From Weeksellaceae bacterium (GTDB lineage: Bacteria > Bacteroidota > Bacteroidia > Flavobacteriales > Weeksellaceae): 5,450 nt of DNA. The stretch lies in NCBI GenBank assembly GCA_028698395.1, contig JAQVDG010000168.1, positions 1-5,450 on the forward strand, written 5' to 3'. This document shows, piece by piece, positions 1 through 5,450 of this stretch. The notes beneath the pieces were generated by a model that saw nothing but the letters and a program-made list of their open reading frames with translations, had not been told where the DNA came from and did not search any database. Numbering within the stretch: position 1 is the first letter of the stretch; the number at the start of each line of letters is the position of its first letter. The translations under genes were made by a program, and so were the position numbers.

Positions 1-485
1 GGATTTAATTGTTTTAATTTCCAACCAATTAAATGTAAGCTATGAGGCGGGCCGGTTGTGATGATTGTATCTATTTCGTTTTCAACTAAATAATTTTTCA
101 AAAAGTGAATTGACGGTTGAATCCAGAATTTACGAGCATCGGGAATAAAGAAATTTCCACGAATGAAAACCGATACTTTCGTAAGCCAAGATTGCTTTTC
201 CTTTTTTTCAAATTGTCCAACTTTATAGGCTTTGGATTTAGGATTGAGAAATTCTGCGATTTGATAAGGTTCCCAAATTTTTGTTTTCACTACTTTGATT
301 TTTTTTGGGATTTCAGCCAGCAAACTCTCATCTAATTGCGGATAAGAAGGATTTTCCGGTGTATAAATAATCGGTTGAATACCCAATTCTGGTAAATATT
401 TTGAAAATTTTAACCAACGTTGAACGCCCGGTCCGCCTGCCGGTGGCCAATAATAGGTTACAATTAAAACTTTCCGGTTTTCCAT
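1..485 (-). CDS. Glycosyltransferase family 4-like protein, N-terminal part (3' end outside the window)
   Basis: The minus strand is open from an ATG at 485 to the left edge, giving 161 codons plus two bases with no stop, so the C-terminal part is missing. The protein starts MENRKVLIVTYYWPPAGGPG, a beta-strand followed by the PPAGGPGVQRW glycine-rich loop (residues 14-24), which is typical of the N-terminal Rossmann-like domain of GT-B glycosyltransferases. Further family landmarks are WEPY (71-74), RGNFFIPDARKFW (109-121) and ITTGPPHSLHLIG (142-154). Flavobacterial homologues with these blocks are about 400 residues or more, so roughly 60% should lie to the left. The nucleotide-sugar-binding C-terminal domain is not visible, so donor and acceptor are unknown; a role in making surface glycans is inference. 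It is transcribed away from the lipoprotein gene at 693. No convincing promoter was found; a TTTGTA-type element on the minus strand at 528-521 is a weak candidate. Confidence 0.9.
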   Translation of the reverse strand, partial: MENRKVLIVTYYWPPAGGPGVQRWLKFSKYLPELGIQPIIYTPENPSYPQLDESLLAEIPKKIKVVKTKIWEPYQIAEFLNPKSKAYKVGQFEKKEKQSWLTKVSVFIRGNFFIPDARKFWIQPSIHFLKNYLVENEIDTIITTGPPHSLHLIGWKLKQLN

Positions 486-578
486 TACTGAAATAATTGG
501 CTAAATTATTATTTAATATACAAAGTACAAAAGCATTTCCCGTCGTCTTTCCATAAATAAAAATAATATTCACATCTG

Positions 579-613
579 TAACTTTGTACATTAGTTGGTT
601 TTAATTAGTTTTG
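579..613 (+). promoter_or_regulatory. Candidate Bacteroidetes-type promoter(s) for the beta-helix lipoprotein gene
   Basis: Two overlapping candidates match the Bacteroidetes sigma-ABfr pattern (TTG, 17-23 bases, TAnnTTTG). The first has TTG at 584-586, a 19-base spacer and TAGTTTTG at 606-613, fitting both boxes, and implies a leader of about 70 bases. The second is TAACTTTG at 579-586, a perfect -7 box extended by TA as in many flavobacterial promoters, but with no TTG at the right distance upstream; its leader would be about 100 bases. Which one is used cannot be decided from sequence. Chance matches are likely in such AT-rich DNA. Confidence 0.45.
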
Positions 614-692
614 CCTCATTAATTTTCATCAGAATGAATTTAAATTTTATCTAAAAATTCTCGTTGAAATTAAAATAAATAAAGATATACGT

Positions 693-2087
693 ATGAAAAT
701 CCGTCATTTAATCGTTTTAAGTTTTGTTGCTCTTTTCGCTATTTTTTCTTCTTGTCGGGATGATTTTGATTTTGAAAGAGCTTCCAGTGAGTTGAGTTTT
801 TCCAAAGACACTTTGAATTTGGATACGATTTTCAATTATACTAACTCACAAACTTATATTCTTACCGTAAAAAATAATCAGAACAAAGACGTTTTTCTAC
901 CTAAAATCTATTTATCACGTGGAGAATCTTCGTATTACAGAGTAAATGTGGATGGAATGCCCGGTTTTGATTTTGAAAATGTGGCTATACGAAAAAAAGA
1001 CAGTATCTTAATTTTTGTTGAAATTGCTGCAAGTGAAGCTCTTCCCAATCCAGTTTATGAAGATGAAATCAATTTTGAAACCGATGCCGGAGTCCAACAA
1101 ATTAAATTGATTTCTTATATTGAAAAAGCAAAATTTTACAATAAAGAATTATCTGATTCATATCAATTAATGGAATCAGACTGGTCAAACGACTATTCCC
1201 GGGTTATTTTCGGAACAGTCAATGCCGATAATCTGAATATTGCTGCCAATACTAAAGTTTATTTTCATAAAGATGCCAATTTATTTGTCAACGGATTTTT
1301 AAATGTTAACGGAAGTTTAGGAAATGAAGTGATTTTCAGAACCGACCGTATGGACGAACGTTCAGACAGTTTACCGAATATGTGGGGGAAAATCCGAATT
1401 AAATCTCCTAATAAAACAACTGCAAATTCTATCAATTACGCCATAATTCGAAGTGGAAATATTGGTTTGGAAGTCGATCATTCCAATTTGGAAATTTCAA
1501 ATACTAAAATTCTAAACAACGAACAAATCGGTCTGTACGGAATAAATTCTACTTTAAGAGGAGTAAATTTAGTCATTAACAACAGTAATTTAGCGGCTTT
1601 GGCAATAGAAGGCGGTGATGTTCAATTTGTTCAATCGACTTTCGCTAACTATTTCAACATAGGCACTGGCGCAGGCGGAAATTATAGTTTATATCTATCG
1701 AATTTAGGCGAAGGAAACTCAAATATTCCTTTAACTCTGGCAAATTTTTACAATTGTATTTTTTATGGAAGAGCCTTAAATTCAATTATTTTGGACAAAG
1801 GTGAATCGATTTTCAATCATAATTTCAAAAATAATGTCATTCGTTTAGATTATCCGGATTTAGTAGAAGGAATTGATTTTTCAATCAATTTAATTGATGT
1901 TAACCCACTTTTTGTAAATCCCGGATTTGGAAAAAATAATTTACGCTTAAAAACCGGTTCTGCTGCCGAAGGTTTTGGTAGTGCCAATTATTCCAATTTA
2001 TATGCTCCGGTTGATATTTTAGGAATTCCAAGAGTTACAGCTCCCACGCCCGGAGCTTACCATGTTTTGGTGAATACAGAAGAATAA
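693..2087 (+). CDS. Putative surface lipoprotein with Ig-like N-terminal region and right-handed parallel beta-helix
   Basis: This 464-residue protein begins with a lipoprotein signal: two basic residues, a hydrophobic stretch (6-18) and lipobox FSSC with Cys21 as the lipidated residue. The residues after Cys are RDD, resembling the Bacteroidetes lipoprotein export signal (basic residue then two acidic), so the outer leaflet of the outer membrane is the likely location. Residues ~30-145 look like an all-beta, Ig-like domain (SFSKDTLNLDTIF, then YILTVKN). From ~175 to 425 short repeated strands rich in Asn, Ile and Gly (INYAIIRSGNIGLEV, LEISNTKILNN, GVNLVINNSN) indicate a parallel beta-helix. 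The end (DILGIPR...TPGAYH, 441-456) is a variant of the D-GxxR-DIGAY tail common on Bacteroidetes beta-helix proteins. I recognise this as a conserved flavobacterial hypothetical family, with no known substrate. No catalytic signature of a polysaccharide lyase or pectinase is evident. It is transcribed alone and converges on the gene at 2505. Confidence 0.9.
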   Translation: MKIRHLIVLSFVALFAIFSSCRDDFDFERASSELSFSKDTLNLDTIFNYTNSQTYILTVKNNQNKDVFLPKIYLSRGESSYYRVNVDGMPGFDFENVAIRKKDSILIFVEIAASEALPNPVYEDEINFETDAGVQQIKLISYIEKAKFYNKELSDSYQLMESDWSNDYSRVIFGTVNADNLNIAANTKVYFHKDANLFVNGFLNVNGSLGNEVIFRTDRMDERSDSLPNMWGKIRIKSPNKTTANSINYAIIRSGNIGLEVDHSNLEISNTKILNNEQIGLYGINSTLRGVNLVINNSNLAALAIEGGDVQFVQSTFANYFNIGTGAGGNYSLYLSNLGEGNSNIPLTLANFYNCIFYGRALNSIILDKGESIFNHNFKNNVIRLDYPDLVEGIDFSINLIDVNPLFVNPGFGKNNLRLKTGSAAEGFGSANYSNLYAPVDILGIPRVTAPTPGAYHVLVNTEE

Positions 2088-2103
2088 AAAACAGATTTAA
2101 ATC

Positions 2104-2505
2104 TTAATCTATAAATTTTTGTTTTAATTCGGGAGTAGGCAACCAACAGCTTTCTGATTTTCCAAACCATTTGTAACGGTTTTTAGCAATAAAATCATAA
2201 CCAAAATCGCGAATAAACTTAGGAATCCAAAGTAAAAAAGAAGAGATTTTGTATATTCCTTTTAATTCTTTTCCAATTCGCAAAGCCGCATCAGATTTGA
2301 AATAACAATGATTCTCATCTATTAAAATCAATGATTTAAATTCTGTAGAATTCAGTTGATTTTTTTGTAAAAACTTCTGCCCAAAATCAGATTGAAGTGA
2401 TGCGAATTGAAATTTATTTTGATCGTCATTTCGAATAATTCGCTGCACCGTTGAATTGCAAAGATTGCAAACACCATCAAAGAGAATTATTTTTGAAGTT
2501 TTCAT
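2104..2505 (-). CDS. DCC-family (DUF393) thiol-disulfide oxidoreductase-like protein
   Basis: A complete 133-residue protein of the DUF393 / YuxK family, named for its N-terminal DxxCxxC motif. Here it is FDGVCNLCN, with Asp10, Cys13 and Cys16. The C-terminal family signature YDFIAKNRYKWFGK (103-116), followed by Cys120 and Pro123, is also present, and the length is normal. The CxxC near the N-terminus suggests a thioredoxin-like redox role, but no reaction or partner has been firmly assigned to the family to my knowledge. There is no signal peptide, so it should be cytoplasmic. The start at 2505 places the conserved ILFDGVC block right after a few residues, as in relatives. A TATTTTTG element at 2517-2510 ends only a few bases before the ATG, so a very short or absent leader is possible. 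The 3' end faces the beta-helix gene with a 16-base gap. Confidence 0.92.
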   Translation of the reverse strand: MKTSKIILFDGVCNLCNSTVQRIIRNDDQNKFQFASLQSDFGQKFLQKNQLNSTEFKSLILIDENHCYFKSDAALRIGKELKGIYKISSFLLWIPKFIRDFGYDFIAKNRYKWFGKSESCWLPTPELKQKFID

Positions 2506-2526
2506 ACTGCAAAAATACTAAATTTG
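2493..2526 (+). promoter_or_regulatory. Candidate promoter of the SdpI-like / cinA pair
   Basis: TTG at 2493-2495, a 23-base spacer and a perfect TAAATTTG -7 box at 2519-2526 (continuing CA) match the Bacteroidetes consensus. The predicted transcription start is around 2531-2533, giving a leader of roughly 25 bases before the ATG at 2556. The upstream half lies inside the 5' end of the oppositely oriented DCC-family gene. Confidence 0.5.
2510..2517 (-). promoter_or_regulatory. Candidate -7 box of the DCC-family gene
   Basis: Read on the minus strand, 2517 to 2510 is TATTTTTG, a full match to TAnnTTTG, and it continues CA. No TTG lies 17-23 bases upstream, so the promoter is only half supported. 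If used, transcription would start at or within a few bases of the ATG at 2505. Confidence 0.35.
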
Positions 2527-2555
2527 CAACGTACACTTTATTTAAATAAAACAGA

Positions 2556-2900
2556 ATGTTTGATAATTTACTTTATATCCCGTTGATTACCGGTCCTATT
2601 TTTATGATTGCCGGATTCATTATGCTCAAATATCCACCAAAAAAAATCAATTATTTATACGGTTACCGAACTCGCTCTTCCATGAAATCACAGGAAAGAT
2701 GGGATTTTGCACAAAATTATTCTTCCAAAGAACTCATCAATCTCGGTTTTTTTCTTACTTTAATGTCTTTCATCGGAAAATTTATTGAAGCGGATGAAAA
2801 TACGCAAATTACTGCCGGACTGATTTTAACAGTTTTAACTTGTATTGTACTTTTTGTCCGGGTAGAAAATGCGATTAAAGATAAATTTGGAAAAAATTAA
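2556..2900 (+). CDS. SdpI-family small integral membrane protein
   Basis: A 114-residue protein with three likely membrane segments (about 5-24, 61-78 and 85-103). Between the first two is the family signature YGYRTRSSMKSQERWDFAQ (35-53), characteristic of the SdpI/YhfL C-terminal domain. In Bacillus subtilis SdpI confers immunity to the SdpC toxin and senses it, but it is much longer; short single-domain members like this are common in Bacteroidetes and their role is unknown. No SdpC-like toxin gene or SdpR-like repressor gene is present in the window, so an immunity role should not be assumed. The start follows an A-rich leader without a clear Shine-Dalgarno sequence. The stop at 2898-2900 lies 4 bases before the preferred GTG start of cinA, so the two are probably one transcript. 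Confidence 0.9.
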   Translation: MFDNLLYIPLITGPIFMIAGFIMLKYPPKKINYLYGYRTRSSMKSQERWDFAQNYSSKELINLGFFLTLMSFIGKFIEADENTQITAGLILTVLTCIVLFVRVENAIKDKFGKN

Positions 2901-2904
2901 ATCT

Positions 2905-4155
2905 GTGAAAGTCAGAATTATAACTATAGGAGATGAAATTCTTTTTGGACAAATTATTGACTCCAATTCAGCTTATATTGCAAAATATTTAACCAAAATC
3001 GGCTTAGAAATTGAAGAAATTTTATCAATTCACGACAAGCATTCAAGTATCACCAACACTTTAAAACGCTTATTTTCAGAAACCGATATTTTCATTATAA
3101 CCGGTGGTTTAGGACCAACTAAGGATGATGTAAGCAAACTTGCTCTTTCTGATTTCCTTGATTCAGAACTCACTATAAATGAAGAAGTTTTGACTGATTT
3201 AAAAAAGAGGTTTGCCAAAATAAATCGTCCGATGAACAATTTGAATCACAATCAAGCTTTAATTCCAAAAATTTCTATTCCGTTACCGAATCCACTCGGA
3301 ACTGCACCCGGAATATGGACAGAATTCAACGGGAAAATTCTGATTAATTTACCCGGAGTTCCATTTGAAATGAAAAATTTAATAAAAACTGAAGTTCTTC
3401 CCCGATTACAGAAAAAATTAAATTTACCTTATGTAATTCATCATTTTTTATCGGTTTCACATTTTCCTGAAAGCGATTTATCGCTTCACATCAATGATTG
3501 GGAAGATAATTTACCTGAAAACATTCATTTAGCTTATCTACCGGAACGAGAAAAAATTAAACTTCGTTTGACTGCAATCGGAAAAAATAAAGATGAGCTT
3601 AAATCTCAGATTCAATCAGAAGTTCAAAAAGTTATTCCTTTATTAAAAAACCATTTAGATTCTTCCCATCAAGCCGCTACTGAGAAGATTTTAGGTAAAA
3701 GATTAAAAAAATCCGGATTGACTTTGTCCACCGCCGAAAGTTGTACCGGCGGGATGATTGCTCATTTACTCACTTCTGTTTCAGGAAGTTCTGCTTATTA
3801 TAAAGGTTCCATCGTTTCTTATGCCACAGAAATCAAAGAAGATTTATTAAATGTTCCAAAAGAAATCATCGAAAAATATACGGTAGTGAGCAAAGAAGTT
3901 GCAATTGCAATGGCAAAAGGAGCTTGTGAGAAATTAAATACGGATATTGCTGTTTCAACAACCGGAGTTGCCGGTCCGAACAAAGGTGAAGACCAAAAGG
4001 AAGTCGGTTGGGTTTGGATTGCAGTCAGTAACGGCGTTGAAACTTCTACAAAATCCTATTTTTTGCCTTATTTGGAAAGAGATGATTTCATTTTGCATAT
4101 TTCAAAATTAGCTTTACAATTTACCTTGGACTTCGTTCATTCCAGGTATTCTTAA
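2905..4155 (+). CDS. cinA: CinA family protein: MoCF-like domain plus C-terminal nicotinamide-nucleotide amidase domain
   Basis: This 416-residue protein has the full two-domain CinA architecture. The N-terminal MoaB/MogA-like (COG1058) domain shows ITIGDEILFGQ (6-16), TGGLGPTKDD (66-75), NPLGTAPG (129-136) and LPGVPFEM (149-156). The C-terminal CinA/PncC domain (about 260-410) shows AESCTGG (277-283, holding the conserved Ser) and STTGVAGP (351-358). PncC-type domains deamidate nicotinamide mononucleotide to nicotinate mononucleotide in pyridine nucleotide salvage; the COG1058 domain is reported to have ADP-ribose pyrophosphatase activity in some members. A cytoplasmic enzyme is expected. 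I chose GTG at 2905 because it gives MKVRIITIGDEI, where CinA proteins normally begin, and the usual length near 415. An in-frame ATG at 2869 would add 12 residues and overlap the SdpI-like gene by 32 bases; TTG at 2887 is also possible. Despite its name, nothing here shows a competence role. Confidence 0.95.
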   Translation: MKVRIITIGDEILFGQIIDSNSAYIAKYLTKIGLEIEEILSIHDKHSSITNTLKRLFSETDIFIITGGLGPTKDDVSKLALSDFLDSELTINEEVLTDLKKRFAKINRPMNNLNHNQALIPKISIPLPNPLGTAPGIWTEFNGKILINLPGVPFEMKNLIKTEVLPRLQKKLNLPYVIHHFLSVSHFPESDLSLHINDWEDNLPENIHLAYLPEREKIKLRLTAIGKNKDELKSQIQSEVQKVIPLLKNHLDSSHQAATEKILGKRLKKSGLTLSTAESCTGGMIAHLLTSVSGSSAYYKGSIVSYATEIKEDLLNVPKEIIEKYTVVSKEVAIAMAKGACEKLNTDIAVSTTGVAGPNKGEDQKEVGWVWIAVSNGVETSTKSYFLPYLERDDFILHISKLALQFTLDFVHSRYS

Positions 4156-4201
4156 ATCCGTTTTCCTAAGTGTTTTTTCGGGATTATTTTTCATTTCCTT
4201 T

Positions 4202-4210
4202 TATGTTTTG
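4202..4210 (+). promoter_or_regulatory. Weak candidate -7 box upstream of sodC
   Basis: TATGTTTTG resembles TAnnTTTG but has three instead of two bases between TA and TTTG, and no TTG sits at the expected distance upstream. It continues as TACATT, so 4207-4216 is identical over ten bases to 583-592 in the promoter region of the other lipoprotein gene. Its position would give a leader of about 20-25 bases ending in an A-rich tract just before the ATG at 4240. Confidence 0.3.
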
Positions 4211-4239
4211 TACATTTATTCCTTCAAAACAAAAAAACA

Positions 4240-4806
4240 ATGAAAAATTTAAGATTAAGTTTAATGATTCTTGCATCGGGATTATTTATTCTCTCATGTG
4301 AGAAAAAGGAAGAGCCTGTAACTGAAATTGAAGAGAAAACAGTTGAGGTACAGGAAGAAGCGATTATTTTGGAATATGAAATTAGTCCAAAAAGTGACTC
4401 AGGTGTAAGTGGAAAGGTGAAATTCACTCAAAATGGTAATGAAGTTACCATGGAAGTAAATATGGCAGGACTTACTCCGGGCGAACACGGTATTCATATT
4501 CACGAATATGCAGATTGTTCATCTGATGATGGTACTTCTGCCGGTGGACATTGGAATCCTGCCGGAACTGACCACGGAAAATGGGGAAAAGAACATTTTC
4601 ACATGGGGGACATCGGGAATCTTATTGCAGATGATGAAGGAAATGCCAACTTAGTTTTCACTACGGATCATTGGTGCTTAGGTTGTGATGATGATTCAAA
4701 AAACATTATAGGTCATTCCTTAATTGTTCATGCTGATGCAGATGATTACCACACTCAACCGACAGGAAATGCTGGTGGACGGATTGGCTGTGCAGAAATT
4801 AAATAA
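4240..4806 (+). CDS. sodC: Cu,Zn superoxide dismutase, lipoprotein form
   Basis: This 188-residue protein catalyses dismutation of superoxide to oxygen and hydrogen peroxide outside the cytoplasm. Residues 1-20 form a lipoprotein signal with lipobox ILSC and Cys20 as the lipid anchor. EKKEE follows, containing a K-E-E that resembles the Bacteroidetes surface-export signal, then a Glu-rich linker to about 40. All SOD ligands are visible by comparison with the eukaryotic and bacterial family: copper His86 and His88 (GIHIHE), bridging His104 (GGHWNP), zinc His112, His121 and Asp124 (HMGD), and copper His164 (IVHADADD). Cys93 and Cys184 match the conserved disulfide pair and Arg181 (GGRIGC) the active-site arginine, so it should be active. 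An extra CLGC pair (Cys146, Cys149) lies before the last copper ligand. It has its own weak promoter candidate and a strong terminator, which suggests a single-gene transcript. Confidence 0.97.
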   Translation: MKNLRLSLMILASGLFILSCEKKEEPVTEIEEKTVEVQEEAIILEYEISPKSDSGVSGKVKFTQNGNEVTMEVNMAGLTPGEHGIHIHEYADCSSDDGTSAGGHWNPAGTDHGKWGKEHFHMGDIGNLIADDEGNANLVFTTDHWCLGCDDDSKNIIGHSLIVHADADDYHTQPTGNAGGRIGCAEIK

Positions 4807-4822
4807 GTTTTAATTTATTAAG

Positions 4823-4860
4823 AAAACCGGATTTATTGTTACAAATAAGTCCGGTTTTTT
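4823..4860 (+). terminator. Rho-independent terminator after sodC
   Basis: AAAACCGGATTTATT (4823-4837) pairs with AATAAGTCCGGTTTT (4844-4858) over 15 base pairs, with one G-U pair and a six-base loop (GTTACA). The stem runs into six Ts (4855-4860). It sits 17 bases after the sodC stop and about 100 bases before the next start, so it should end the sodC transcript and insulate the carbonic anhydrase gene. Confidence 0.9.
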
Positions 4861-4964
4861 ATATACTATTATTTAGTACACGATAAAAATTATATTTTAC
4901 CAATAAAACTTAAACAGCTTCAGAAAATCCTTAGATTTTTCTATTTTCGTAAAAATTTTCAAAA

Positions 4965-5450
4965 ATGGCATTAATACGGGAATTAGGAGAGAAAAAACCT
5001 CAATTGGGAGAAAATTGTTTTTTAGCCGAAACAGCAACTCTAATTGGTGATGTAAGTATGGGAAATGATTGCAGTATTTGGTACAATGCAGTTTTACGAG
5101 GAGATGTTCATTTTATAAAAATAGGAAATAAAGTAAATGTACAAGATAATGCAATGATTCATTGTACTTATCAAAAATCACCAACTACTATCGGCGATCA
5201 GGTTTCTATCGGGCACAATGCCATTGTTCATGGTTGCACTATTCATTCCAATGTTTTAATCGGAATGGGAGCTATTGTCATGGATGACTGCATAGTGGAA
5301 TCGTATGCAATTGTCGCTGCCGGAGCAGTTGTTACACAAAATACTCACATTCGGGAAGGCGAAATATGGGCAGGAATTCCGGCAAAGAAAATTGGAGTTG
5401 TTTCTCAAAAATTAAGAGAAGGTGAAATCGAAAGAATTGCCAATAACTAT
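4965..5450 (+). CDS. Gamma-class carbonic anhydrase family protein (3' end outside the window)
   Basis: From ATG 4965 the frame is open for exactly 162 codons to the right edge. The protein is a left-handed beta-helix of hexapeptide repeats, as in LIGDVSMGNDCSIWYNAVLRGD (26-47) and TTIGDQVSIGHNAIVHGCTI (74-93). The three expected zinc ligands are present: His66 (MIHCT), His84 (IGHNA) and His89 (VHGCT). Also conserved are Arg45 and Asp47 of the RGD motif and the Gln60-Asp61 pair that matches catalytic-region residues of archaeal Cam. The acidic loop of Cam is absent, so this is the CamH / YrdA-PaaY type; some of these hydrate CO2 and some show little activity. It probably forms a cytoplasmic trimer with zinc at subunit interfaces. 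The last visible residues ERIANNY lie near the normal end of the family (about 170 residues), so only a short tail should be missing. The upstream element TATTTTCG (4942-4949) is a one-mismatch -7 box. Confidence 0.95.
   Translation, partial: MALIRELGEKKPQLGENCFLAETATLIGDVSMGNDCSIWYNAVLRGDVHFIKIGNKVNVQDNAMIHCTYQKSPTTIGDQVSIGHNAIVHGCTIHSNVLIGMGAIVMDDCIVESYAIVAAGAVVTQNTHIREGEIWAGIPAKKIGVVSQKLREGEIERIANNY

Noticed and set aside
117..335. Plus-strand open frame of 72 residues
   Set aside because: It lies antisense to the clearly coding glycosyltransferase frame and has a low-complexity Phe-rich translation, so it is a shadow.
521..533. Minus-strand GTACTTTG / TGCTTTTG elements as a glycosyltransferase promoter
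   Set aside because: Each has mismatches to TAnnTTTG and no TTG lies 17-23 bases upstream, so neither is supported enough to list.
328..591. Minus-strand open frame of 87 residues
   Set aside because: It overlaps the glycosyltransferase start in another frame and resembles no family; the glycosyltransferase frame explains this DNA.
2093..2104. Palindrome AGATTTAAATCT between the convergent gene ends, considered as a terminator
   Set aside because: There is no loop, the stem is AT-rich and no adequate T run follows on either strand. How these two transcripts end is not visible.
3030..3239. Minus-strand open frame of 69 residues
   Set aside because: It is antisense within the conserved N-terminal domain of cinA, with no recognisable features.
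4155..4190. Possible terminator after cinA (AATCC at 4155-4159 pairing with GGATT at 4181-4185, followed by Ts)
   Set aside because: Only five base pairs with a bulge and a loop of about 20 bases; too weak to call, so read-through from cinA into sodC cannot be excluded.
4224..4427. Minus-strand open frame of 67 residues
   Set aside because: It is antisense to the signal peptide and linker region of sodC; the Ser/Phe-rich translation is a by-product of the Glu/Lys-rich coding strand.
4942..4949. TATTTTCG as a promoter -7 box for the carbonic anhydrase gene
   Set aside because: It has one mismatch in the conserved TTTG and no upstream TTG; it is noted only in the gene entry.

Overview
The window looks like ordinary chromosome from a Bacteroidetes bacterium, most likely class Flavobacteriia. 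The DNA is AT-rich and start codons have A-rich leaders without clear Shine-Dalgarno sequences. Candidate promoters fit the Bacteroidetes TTG / TAnnTTTG pattern. Two lipoprotein signals are followed by basic/acidic residues resembling the Bacteroidetes surface-export signal. The predicted proteins match flavobacterial families. The genus cannot be fixed from this sequence.

Layout from left to right. A family-4-like glycosyltransferase on the minus strand (485 down to 1) runs off the left edge. A 207-base divergent spacer separates it from a plus-strand surface-lipoprotein gene (693-2087) encoding an Ig-like N-terminal region plus a beta-helix. That gene converges, with a 16-base gap, on a minus-strand DCC-family (DUF393) redox-motif protein (2104-2505). 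A compact 50-base divergent spacer, holding what look like overlapping promoters, leads to a plus-strand pair: a short SdpI-family membrane protein (2556-2900) and cinA (best start GTG at 2905, end 4155). Next comes sodC, a lipoprotein Cu,Zn superoxide dismutase (4240-4806), closed by a strong intrinsic terminator (4823-4860). Last is a gamma-class carbonic anhydrase gene starting at 4965, cut by the right edge a few residues before its expected end.

The genes do not form one obvious pathway. The SdpI-like gene and cinA are probably co-transcribed because only 4 bases separate the stop from the preferred start. CinA (NMN deamidation / pyridine nucleotide salvage), SodC (extracytoplasmic superoxide removal) and the carbonic anhydrase (CO2/bicarbonate) are housekeeping or stress functions. 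I see no mobile element, CRISPR array, tRNA, rRNA, phage gene or defence system. No clearly new multi-gene system is visible. The points worth a second look are the two putative surface lipoproteins, the overlapping divergent promoters with a nearby 14-base palindrome, the cinA start, and the SdpI-like protein without a toxin partner.
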